Positions 58,176 to 64,000 of a DNA stretch of 64,000 nucleotides are shown here, piece by piece. Within the stretch, counting starts at the first letter, position 1. Each line of letters begins with the position of its first letter. A model generated the notes under the pieces. It had not been told where the DNA came from, searched no databases, and worked only from the letters and a program-made list of their open reading frames with translations. A program made the translations under genes and the position numbers. This DNA comes from an uncultured Christensenella sp. (GTDB lineage: Bacteria > Bacillota > Clostridia > Christensenellales > Borkfalkiaceae), in the NCBI GenBank assembly GCA_910585705.1, contig CAJUER010000002.1:186001-250000 (forward strand), written 5' to 3'.

Positions 58176-59010
58176 ACAAATGTATGCGGAAAAATTTATG
58201 CGCTTTCCTGAGGGCAAGTGCAAGGCGCTTACTTTCAGCTACGACGACGGAGTGGAAGCGGACAAGCGGCTGATAGAAATATTCGACCGATATAATTTAA
58301 AGGCGACTTTCAATCTGAACAATCCGTTTTACGGCGTGGGCAAACACGGCACTATGGATGAAGAGCGGGCTTATTCGGTGTATGCGAACTGCGGACACGA
58401 GATAGCCTTGCACGGCGACAGACATGTGTTTTTGACAAGAGTTCCGCTTACGGAAGCGGTGTGCGAAATTTTGGACAACCGCAGATATCTGGAAGATAAG
58501 TATAAGCGTATCGTGCGCGGTATGGCTTACGCTTACGGCGATTACAACGACGGAGTTGCGGAAATGTTGGGAAAGCTGGGCGTAACGTATGCGCGGACCA
58601 CGCAAAGCTCGCACTCGTTTTCGCTTCCCGAAAACTGGCTGCGTTTAAAGCCGACTTGCCACCATACCGAATGCGAGCTTTTTACCCTTCTGGATAAATT
58701 TGTTTCCGCTTCGCCCGAACAGGAATTCAAAAAGCGCGAGGCATGGCTCTTCTACGTCTGGGGGCACAGCTTTGAATTTGACGACAACAATGACTGGGAA
58801 AGAATCGAAGAGTTCGCAAAGCGCGCGTCGGGAAGAAAAGACGTATGGTATGCGACTAACGGACAAATCAGGGAATACGTCCGCGCCTACGAAAACCTTG
58901 TGTTTTCCGCAGACGGCGGCATTATTTACAATCCGTTGCATATGCCCGTGTGGATAGAAACGCGCGGAAAAATTTATAAAGTAAACGGCGGCGAAACAGT
59001 GAAGTGTTAA
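58168..59010 (+). CDS. Polysaccharide deacetylase (NodB-fold) family protein
   Basis: 280 residues, no signal peptide. The NodB start is KALTFSYDDGVEADKRLIEIFDRYNLKATFNL with the metal/base pair Asp26-Asp27, followed by HEIALHGDRH and a later ARTT and WGHSFEF region. The ATG 58168 is chosen because an earlier in-frame start lies well inside the MATE gene. Cytoplasmic relatives in Clostridia often act on small acetylated or uronic substrates; here it sits with pectin/uronate genes. Substrate unknown. Confidence 0.8.
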   Translation: MFKQMYAEKFMRFPEGKCKALTFSYDDGVEADKRLIEIFDRYNLKATFNLNNPFYGVGKHGTMDEERAYSVYANCGHEIALHGDRHVFLTRVPLTEAVCEILDNRRYLEDKYKRIVRGMAYAYGDYNDGVAEMLGKLGVTYARTTQSSHSFSLPENWLRLKPTCHHTECELFTLLDKFVSASPEQEFKKREAWLFYVWGHSFEFDDNNDWERIEEFAKRASGRKDVWYATNGQIREYVRAYENLVFSADGGIIYNPLHMPVWIETRGKIYKVNGGETVKC

Positions 59011-59038
59011 ATAAATATTTAATATAAGGGGAGAAAAA

Positions 59039-59791
59039 ATGATACTTGACAAATTCAGTCTAAAAGGCAAAACGGCGATAGTTACGGGAAGCAATACCGG
59101 ACTCGGGCAGGGGATATGCCGCGCTTTCGCGGAAGCGGGGGCAAACGTCGTCGGCGTTTCGCGCCGCCACAGCACGGAAACGGGGGAAATGATAGGTTCG
59201 GCTTTTCATAACGTAATTGCGGATTTAAGCTCTGTCGAAGTTATTCCGTCTGTCATAGACCAAACGGTTGCAAAGTTCGGCAGGGTGGATATACTCGTCA
59301 ACAATGCGGGCATAATCAAAAGGCAGGACTCTCTCGAATTTACGGAAGAAAACTGGGACAGCGTTTTGAACGTGAATTTAAAAACCGTGTTCTTTCTCAC
59401 TCAGGCGGTTGCAAAAAAATTCGTCGAGCAGAAGTCGGGCGGAAAGATAATAAACATTGCGTCAATGCTTTCATATCAGGGCGGAATAAGAGTTCCATCC
59501 TACACAGCTTCGAAATCGGCGATAAGGGGAATAACAATGACGCTTGCAAACGAATGGGCGAAGTACGGCATTAACGTAAACGGTATTGCGCCCGGATATA
59601 TGGCTACGAACAATACCGAGCAGTTGCGGCAGGACGGCGAGCGCAGCGCAGACATTCTTTCGCGCATACCCGCAGGACGGTGGGGTACGCCCGACGATTT
59701 GGAGGGCGCGGCGGTGTTCCTTGCGTCGGCGGCTTCCGACTATGTTAACGGCTTTACCCTTGCGGTCGACGGCGGCTGGCTGGGCAGATAA
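59039..59791 (+). CDS. kduD: Short-chain dehydrogenase, KduD type (2-deoxy-D-gluconate 3-dehydrogenase / 5-keto-4-deoxyuronate pathway)
   Basis: 250 residues. NAD-binding motif TGSNTGLGQGICRAFAEAG; catalytic Ser in ASMLSYQGG, YTASKSA (Y-x3-K), and NGIAPGYMAT. The overall sequence and start (FSLKGKTAIVTG) follow KduD, which converts 2,5-diketo-3-deoxygluconate to 2-keto-3-deoxygluconate. KDG would go to the kinase at 63504 and the aldolase at 61998, so the pathway fits. AAGGGGAG precedes the ATG. Confidence 0.8.
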   Translation: MILDKFSLKGKTAIVTGSNTGLGQGICRAFAEAGANVVGVSRRHSTETGEMIGSAFHNVIADLSSVEVIPSVIDQTVAKFGRVDILVNNAGIIKRQDSLEFTEENWDSVLNVNLKTVFFLTQAVAKKFVEQKSGGKIINIASMLSYQGGIRVPSYTASKSAIRGITMTLANEWAKYGINVNGIAPGYMATNNTEQLRQDGERSADILSRIPAGRWGTPDDLEGAAVFLASAASDYVNGFTLAVDGGWLGR

Positions 59792-59814
59792 ATTTATTTT
59801 AAAAGGAGATCGAA

Positions 59815-60918
59815 ATGACGAAGATAGATATTTTTTCGGGATTTCTCGGCGCGGGCAAAACCACGCTCATTAAAAAACTTATAAAAGAAGCGTACAGCGG
59901 CGAAAAGCTCGTTTTAATAGAAAACGAGTTCGGCGAAATAGGCGTGGACGGCGGATTTATGGCGGAGGCGGGCATAAAGGTAAACGAGCTTAACTCGGGC
60001 TGTATATGCTGTTCGCTCGTCGGGGATTTTTCCGCCGCGCTCAAAAAAGTTTACGCAGAGTATAAGCCCGACAGAATTTTGATAGAGCCTTCCGGCGTGG
60101 GCAAGCTGTCGGACGTTATCCGTGCGGTTGAAAACGCGGATTTGAAGGATTGCAAAATCAACGCATACGCGGCGGTTGTGGACGCGGCAAAGTGCAAGAT
60201 GTATATGAAGAACTTCGGCGAATTTTTCAACGACCAGATAGAGGCGGCGTCCTGCATAATATTCAGTCATACCGACGTTGCGGGTGCTGAAAAGACGGAA
60301 GCGGCGCTAAAACTCGTTAAGCAACGTAACGCGAATGCCACGACGGTAACCACTGCGTGGAGCGAGCTTGACGGCAAGGAAATTTTATCCGCAATGGAAC
60401 ACTCTGTAACGCTTGCGGGTGAATTGCAAAAACTTGTGGAGCATGAGCACGGACATTGCTGTCACGGACACGACCACGAGCACGAACACGAAGACGGACA
60501 CTGCTGTCACGGACATGACCATAAGCACGAGCATGAAGACGGACACTGCTGTCACGGACATGATCATAAGCACGAGCATGAAGACGGACACTGCTGTCAC
60601 GGACACGACCACGAGCACAAGCATGGGCACGGACATCATCACGCGGACGACGTGTTTGCGAGCTGGGGCGTTGAAACGGGCAAAAAGTTCAGCAAAGCCG
60701 AGCTTGAAAAAATGCTGGCAAGCCTTTCGGATTCCGTGCGCTTCGGCACGGTTCTGCGTGCAAAGGGTATTGTCGCGGGTGAGAACGGTTGGCTTCATTT
60801 CGATTATATCCCCAACGAAATAAACGTGCGCGAGGGCGCGGCGGCGTACACGGGCAGGCTGTGCGTTATAGGTAGTAAAATCGACGGCGAAGAATTAAAA
60901 GATCTTTTCGGTGTGTAA
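59815..60918 (+). CDS. CobW/P47K family GTPase with a His/Cys-rich repeat region
   Basis: 367 residues. P-loop GFLGAGKTT (9-18), the metal-site motif CICC (Cys63, 65, 66) of COG0523, GTP-base motif region SHTD, and a C-terminal CobW domain (SDSVRFGTVLRAKG). Between them, about residues 208-280, lie four copies of a 15-residue unit (HCCHGHDHxHEHEDG). COG0523 proteins are metal chaperones; the repeat region could bind or buffer Zn or another metal. AAAGGAG precedes the ATG, 24 bases after kduD. Confidence 0.9.
   Translation: MTKIDIFSGFLGAGKTTLIKKLIKEAYSGEKLVLIENEFGEIGVDGGFMAEAGIKVNELNSGCICCSLVGDFSAALKKVYAEYKPDRILIEPSGVGKLSDVIRAVENADLKDCKINAYAAVVDAAKCKMYMKNFGEFFNDQIEAASCIIFSHTDVAGAEKTEAALKLVKQRNANATTVTTAWSELDGKEILSAMEHSVTLAGELQKLVEHEHGHCCHGHDHEHEHEDGHCCHGHDHKHEHEDGHCCHGHDHKHEHEDGHCCHGHDHEHKHGHGHHHADDVFASWGVETGKKFSKAELEKMLASLSDSVRFGTVLRAKGIVAGENGWLHFDYIPNEINVREGAAAYTGRLCVIGSKIDGEELKDLFGV
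60454..60640 (+). repeat. Four tandem 45-bp repeats encoding His/Cys units
   Basis: Near-identical 45-base units (GGACACTGCTGTCACGGACA and following) encode HCCHGHDHxHEHEDG four times. The high nucleotide identity indicates recent slippage-type growth, so copy number may vary between strains. Confidence 0.85.
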
Positions 60919-60919
60919 A

Positions 60920-61867
60920 ATGCAGGAAGTAAGCGTATACCTGTTTCTGGGTTTTCTGGAATCGGGTAAAACAAAATTCATACAGGAAACGCTCGAGGAT
61001 AAGCGAATGGAGGACGGAAGCAAAACCCTGCTTCTTGTCTGCGAGGAGGGCGTGGAGGAATACGAGCCCGAAAAATTCGCGGTTAAAAACGTAGTCAAGG
61101 TAACGCTGGAAAGTGCGGACGAGCTGACGGAAGAAAACCTTACCCTGCTTACTGCCAAGCACAAAGCGGAGCGCGTTATAGTGGAGTATAACGGCACATG
61201 GCTTTTACAGCAGTTTTTCGACGCCATGCCGGAAAGCTGGGTAATCAACCAGATGATGACTTTCTTCGACGCGGGAACGTTTTTAAACTACAACGCAAAT
61301 ATGCGCCAGCTTGTTTTCGATAAAATACAGATGACGCAGATGGTAGTGTTCAACAGGTTCAAAGGCGAGTACGACAAAATCGAGTTTCATAAAACCGTGC
61401 GCGGTATTTCGCGCCGCGCCGATATAGTTTACGAATATATCGGCGGCAAACCCGAATTCGACGACATAGAGGACCCTCTGCCTTTCGACGTGAACGCGCC
61501 GATAATCGAGATAGAGGACAGGGACTTTGCCTGGTTCTACCGCGATATGGCGGAAAACGCCGACAGCTACGTCGGCAAGACGGTTAAGTTCAAGGGTATG
61601 GCGGCGGTTTCTAAAAAAGTGCCGCAGGGCTGCATAGTTCTGGGCAGGCATATTATGACCTGCTGCGAGGCGGACATTACCTACGACGGCTTCGCCGTTA
61701 AAACCTGCGGGCTATTGGACGATATCGCCACGCGCGACTGGCTGACCGTCACAGCAAAGATAACAATGGAGTACAACGCCGTTTATAAATCCGTCGGGCC
61801 GGTGCTCGTTGCCCAAAAGCTGGAACGAAGCGAGCCCCCCGAAGAGGCGGTTGTGACTTACTATTGA
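60920..61867 (+). CDS. Fusion of a CobW-like P-loop domain with a DUF1980-like domain
   Basis: 315 residues from ATG 60920, two bases after the previous stop. The N-terminal 190 residues form a P-loop NTPase of the CobW type (Walker A GFLESGKT, residues 11-18) but lack the CxCC metal motif. The C-terminal 115 (about 200-315: YVGKTVKFKGMAAV ... GRHIMTCCEADITYDGFAVK) match the pattern of the soluble domain of DUF1980/TIGR03943 (YcgQ-type) proteins, which are typically next to permeases of the YcgR kind. A partner of the first CobW in metal handling is inferred. Confidence 0.7.
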   Translation: MQEVSVYLFLGFLESGKTKFIQETLEDKRMEDGSKTLLLVCEEGVEEYEPEKFAVKNVVKVTLESADELTEENLTLLTAKHKAERVIVEYNGTWLLQQFFDAMPESWVINQMMTFFDAGTFLNYNANMRQLVFDKIQMTQMVVFNRFKGEYDKIEFHKTVRGISRRADIVYEYIGGKPEFDDIEDPLPFDVNAPIIEIEDRDFAWFYRDMAENADSYVGKTVKFKGMAAVSKKVPQGCIVLGRHIMTCCEADITYDGFAVKTCGLLDDIATRDWLTVTAKITMEYNAVYKSVGPVLVAQKLERSEPPEEAVVTYY

Positions 61868-61925
61868 TTTAAAAATCAATCAAGTCCGAAAAATCCATAA
61901 ATTAATCCGCTTTGTGTATGTACTT

Positions 61926-61973
61926 GCATTATGAAATTTTCTATAATTTATATGTTAAAATATTTCATAATGC
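61926..61973 (+). promoter_or_regulatory. 12-bp inverted repeat spanning a -10 box before the aldolase gene
   Basis: GCATTATGAAAT (61926-61937) and ATTTCATAATGC (61962-61973) are perfect inverted copies, 24 bases apart, with TATAAT at 61942-61947 between them. This looks like a two-site operator over the promoter. A 10-base match (ATTATGAAAT) occurs at 63433-63442. Confidence 0.65.
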
Positions 61974-61997
61974 GCGGAATGCGCAAAGGGGAAAATC

Positions 61998-63014
61998 ATG
62001 GCGGGAAAAACCGTAAAGTCGGCAATCAAGCCGACAGTTAAGAAGAAGATAGACGCGCTTGCAGACGAGCTTGAAAACGTGGGGATAGTTCCCGTAATCA
62101 AGCTGGACAAGGTTGAAAATGCGGAAAAGCTGGCGAAGGCTCTGAGGGACGGCGGCATAAACTGCGCCGAAGTGACGTTCAGGGCAAACGGTGCCGACGA
62201 GGTTATAAAGAGAATGACCAAAGCATATCCCGATATGCTTGTCGGCGCAGGAACCGTGCTTACATGCGAGCAGGCGGACGCGGCGATAAAGTCGGGTGCG
62301 AAGTTCTGCGTTGCTCCCGGTCTCAACCCCAACGTGGTAAAACACTGTCTTGAAAAGGGTGTTCCGTTTGCTCCCGGTCTCTCGTCTTCGAGCGAGATAG
62401 AGCAGGCGATGGAGCTCGGTTTGGACTTCGCCAAATTCTTCCCTGCGGAACAGGAGGGCGGACTTGCGTACATAAAAGCCGTCTCCGCACCCTATCCGCA
62501 AATGCGTTTTATGCCTACGGGCGGAATATCGGCGGACAATATAAACAGTTACCTCTCGTTTAAAAAAGTAGTATGCTGCGGCGGAAGCTGGATAGTTCCC
62601 GCAAAGCTTTTAGACGCGGAGGACTGGGAAGGCATAACAAAGCTCTGCCGCGAGGCAATCGATAAAATGCTCGGCTTTACTATGGTTCATGTGGGACTCA
62701 ACTGCGCGGACCCTCAGGAAGCGGAGTCGGTCGCGGACGGGTTTGAAAAAGCTTTCGGCTTTACCAAAAAAGTCGGAAACAGCTCGGTATTCGCTTCGAC
62801 CTATATGGAAATGATGAAGTCACCTTTTCGCGGTACGCACGGACACATCGCCGTTGCGACAAATTCCGTAAAGCGCGCGGCTTACCAGCTTAAACTGCGC
62901 GGCTACGAAATAGACGAAACTTCCGTAAAATACAATGCGGAAGGCGTTATGAACGTGGCTTATCTCAAAGACGAGTTCGGCGGCTTCGCCGTTCATTTGG
63001 TATTGAAAAAATAA
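61998..63014 (+). CDS. eda: KDPG/KHG aldolase fused to a VOC (glyoxalase-like) domain
   Basis: 338 residues. Residues about 18-222 are Eda (VPVIKLDKVENAEKLAKALRDGG, Glu58 in CAEVTFR, Schiff-base Lys146 in KFFPAEQEGG, GGISADN). Residues 229-338 form a VOC domain (HVGLNCADPQEAE ... GTHGHIAVAT ... GGFAVHLVL) with conserved His/Glu-type positions. Eda splits KDPG to pyruvate and glyceraldehyde 3-phosphate; the VOC partner could act on a linked sugar acid, possibly as epimerase or isomerase. AAAGGGG precedes the ATG. Confidence 0.9.
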   Translation: MAGKTVKSAIKPTVKKKIDALADELENVGIVPVIKLDKVENAEKLAKALRDGGINCAEVTFRANGADEVIKRMTKAYPDMLVGAGTVLTCEQADAAIKSGAKFCVAPGLNPNVVKHCLEKGVPFAPGLSSSSEIEQAMELGLDFAKFFPAEQEGGLAYIKAVSAPYPQMRFMPTGGISADNINSYLSFKKVVCCGGSWIVPAKLLDAEDWEGITKLCREAIDKMLGFTMVHVGLNCADPQEAESVADGFEKAFGFTKKVGNSSVFASTYMEMMKSPFRGTHGHIAVATNSVKRAAYQLKLRGYEIDETSVKYNAEGVMNVAYLKDEFGGFAVHLVLKK

Positions 63015-63017
63015 AAA

Positions 63018-63056
63018 CAAAGTCATTCCGCGCTTTTGCCGCGCGGAATGACTTTG
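63018..63056 (+). terminator. Hairpin after the aldolase gene, perfect 16-bp stem
   Basis: CAAAGTCATTCCGCGC (63018-63033) pairs fully with 63041-63056 around TTTTGCC. No strong U-run; GCGTTATATT follows. Confidence 0.7.
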
Positions 63057-63087
63057 CGTTATATTAAGTTATATAAAAAGGAGAATT

Positions 63088-63426
63088 ATGAGAAAATTAA
63101 CCGTAATACGCAAAAGAGCGTTTGCGAGTATGTTTGACAAAACCTGGTTCTATTTACAGGACGACGAGCACGGCAACGAATCGATTGACTGCACGCGTTG
63201 CAGGCTTATATGCGAACTTAAAAACGGAAAAAGACAGACGGTGGAAATCGCCGAAGACAAACTGACGCTGTTTGCCGTTTCGGGCGACTTTAAAGGAATA
63301 AACAGCGAACACGGTTTTGCGGTTGACAAAATTGTTATAGGTGAAGGTTCTGCGGACGTAACCGTAACGGGTAAACGCACGTTGAATCCTATGCAGGCGA
63401 ACCCTTTCATTTTCGAAAGGCGCTGA
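63088..63426 (+). CDS. Small protein of unknown function
   Basis: 112 residues, no signal peptide, beta-rich and basic at the N-terminus (RKLTVIRKRAFASMFDKTWFYLQD). Two Cys in DCTRCRLICE could bind a metal or disulphide. AAAAGGAG precedes the ATG. It lies between aldolase and kinase genes, so it may belong to KDG use, but no motif supports a role. The DUF-like pattern is not recognised. Confidence 0.55.
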   Translation: MRKLTVIRKRAFASMFDKTWFYLQDDEHGNESIDCTRCRLICELKNGKRQTVEIAEDKLTLFAVSGDFKGINSEHGFAVDKIVIGEGSADVTVTGKRTLNPMQANPFIFERR

Positions 63427-63432
63427 CGGATA

Positions 63433-63442
63433 ATTATGAAAT
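63433..63442 (+). promoter_or_regulatory. Half-site ATTATGAAAT upstream of kdgK
   Basis: Ten bases identical to the core of the aldolase operator arm. It lies about 60 bases before the kinase start, just before a GC hairpin (AGACCTGCGC/GCGCGGTCT, 63445-63469). A single match in an AT-rich tract could be chance. Confidence 0.4.
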
Positions 63443-63503
63443 TAAGACCTGCGCGTATTTGCGCGGTCTGAAAAATATAAAAACAATCAAGGAGAAAAAA
63501 ATA

Positions 63504-64000
63504 ATGAAAAAAATTGTAACTATGGGCGAAATTATGCTTCGTCTTTCCACCCCCAACAACGAGAAGTTTATTCAGGCGGACGAGTTCGACATAAATTACG
63601 GCGGCGGCGAGGCGAACGTTGCGGTGTCTTGCGCGAATTACGGACACAAAGCGGAGTTTGTAACGGCGGTTCCCGATAACGAACTCGGCGAGTGTGCAAT
63701 CGCGTCGCTCCGCAAATACGGCGTAGAGACCTGCCACATCGCAAAATGCGGCGAAAGACTTGGAATTTACTACCTTGAAACGGGCGCTTCCATGCGTCCC
63801 TCCAAAGTCGTTTACGACAGGGCTCATTCGTCGATAACTACGGCTACGGAAAAAGATTTCGATTTCGACGCTATTTTCAAGGGCGCGGACTGGTTCCACT
63901 TCACGGGCATCACTCCGGCGGTTTCCGACAGTGCGGCAAAGCTTACTGAGGACGCATTGAAGGCGGCTAAAAAACACGGCGTAACCGTTTCCTGCGATTT
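63504..64000 (+). CDS. kdgK: 2-keto-3-deoxygluconate kinase (PfkB family), cut by the right edge
   Basis: 165 codons seen; the C-terminus is outside the window. The PfkB start (VTMGEIMLRLSTPNNEKF) and the substrate-binding region (YGGGEANVAVSCANYG, a GG-x-A-N-V-A pattern) are intact, with ADWFHFTGITPAVS as expected in KDG kinases. It makes KDPG from KDG and ATP in the cytoplasm; the aldolase at 61998 then cleaves KDPG. CAAGGAG is the ribosome site. Other PfkB sugar kinases are possible but the neighbours favour KdgK. Confidence 0.88.
   Translation, partial: MKKIVTMGEIMLRLSTPNNEKFIQADEFDINYGGGEANVAVSCANYGHKAEFVTAVPDNELGECAIASLRKYGVETCHIAKCGERLGIYYLETGASMRPSKVVYDRAHSSITTATEKDFDFDAIFKGADWFHFTGITPAVSDSAAKLTEDALKAAKKHGVTVSCD

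Noticed and set aside
60454..60640. CRISPR-like array
   Set aside because: Repeats are contiguous 45-bp coding units without spacers, inside the CobW gene. No CRISPR array or cas gene is visible anywhere in the window.
1..64000. tRNA, rRNA, tmRNA or SRP RNA genes
   Set aside because: I looked for T-arm motifs, CCA ends and rRNA signatures on both strands and saw none; a covariance-model search would be decisive.

Overview
The window reads as chromosome from a low-to-mid GC anaerobic Bacillota, most likely a Clostridia-type gut fermenter. The evidence is lipoprotein signal peptides in place of outer-membrane export, an AGGAGG-type Shine-Dalgarno before most genes, a 53-residue zinc-type L33, an L27 with a Firmicutes-style N-terminal extension, a trimeric NAD-linked [FeFe]-hydrogenase and many TTGACA/TATAAT promoters with 17-bp spacing. 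TGA is used as a normal stop. I name no genus.

Region 1 (1-22400) is a beta-1,3-glucan utilisation locus. A GH16 lipoprotein (minus strand, cut by the left edge) faces a long plus-strand series: solute-binding lipoprotein, two ABC permeases, a GLUG-type lipoprotein, a GH94/GH149/GH161-like phosphorylase, a GH1 beta-glucosidase, a large Fn3-like lipoprotein, a GH81 endo-beta-1,3-glucanase with discoidin-type domains, an ABC ATPase with a ~200-residue insertion, and a membrane protein. The two directions start from back-to-back consensus promoters, each followed by one copy of the same 18-bp LacI-type operator in opposite orientation. The inferred scheme is that surface lipoproteins cut and hold laminarin- or callose-like glucan, the ABC system imports oligosaccharides, and phosphorylase plus beta-glucosidase finish them inside.

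Region 2 (22400-30000) holds two membrane-anchored low-complexity proteins, an AraC regulator, a GNAT acetyltransferase, rplU-rpmA without the usual protease gene between them, and a BspA-type leucine-rich-repeat lipoprotein gene broken by one in-frame TGA. A decayed IS200-type element follows (about 29980-30720).

Region 3 (30700-49500) is mostly housekeeping: RNase G/E with its radical-SAM partners, a SecB-like protein, rpmG-secE-nusG-rplK-rplA-rplJ-rplL with probable L1 and L10 leaders, a cyclophilin-type lipoprotein, ruvX, rpsB-tsf and sbcDC, plus unknown proteins and one decayed lipoprotein gene. rpoB does not follow rplL.

Region 4 (49500-53750) is a minus-strand operon for a probably electron-bifurcating HydABC hydrogenase. 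Region 5 (53750-64000) is accessory: a membrane-anchored XRE regulator whose well-placed start codon is ACG, a GH43 enzyme, a MATE exporter, a polysaccharide deacetylase-like protein, a KduD-type dehydrogenase, two CobW-like GTPases (one with His/Cys repeats, one fused to a DUF1980-like domain), a KDPG aldolase-VOC fusion, and 2-keto-3-deoxygluconate kinase cut by the right edge. Together this points to uronate/KDG catabolism with an adjoining metal-handling pair. A 12-bp inverted repeat before the aldolase, with a 10-bp match before the kinase, suggests one regulator controls both.
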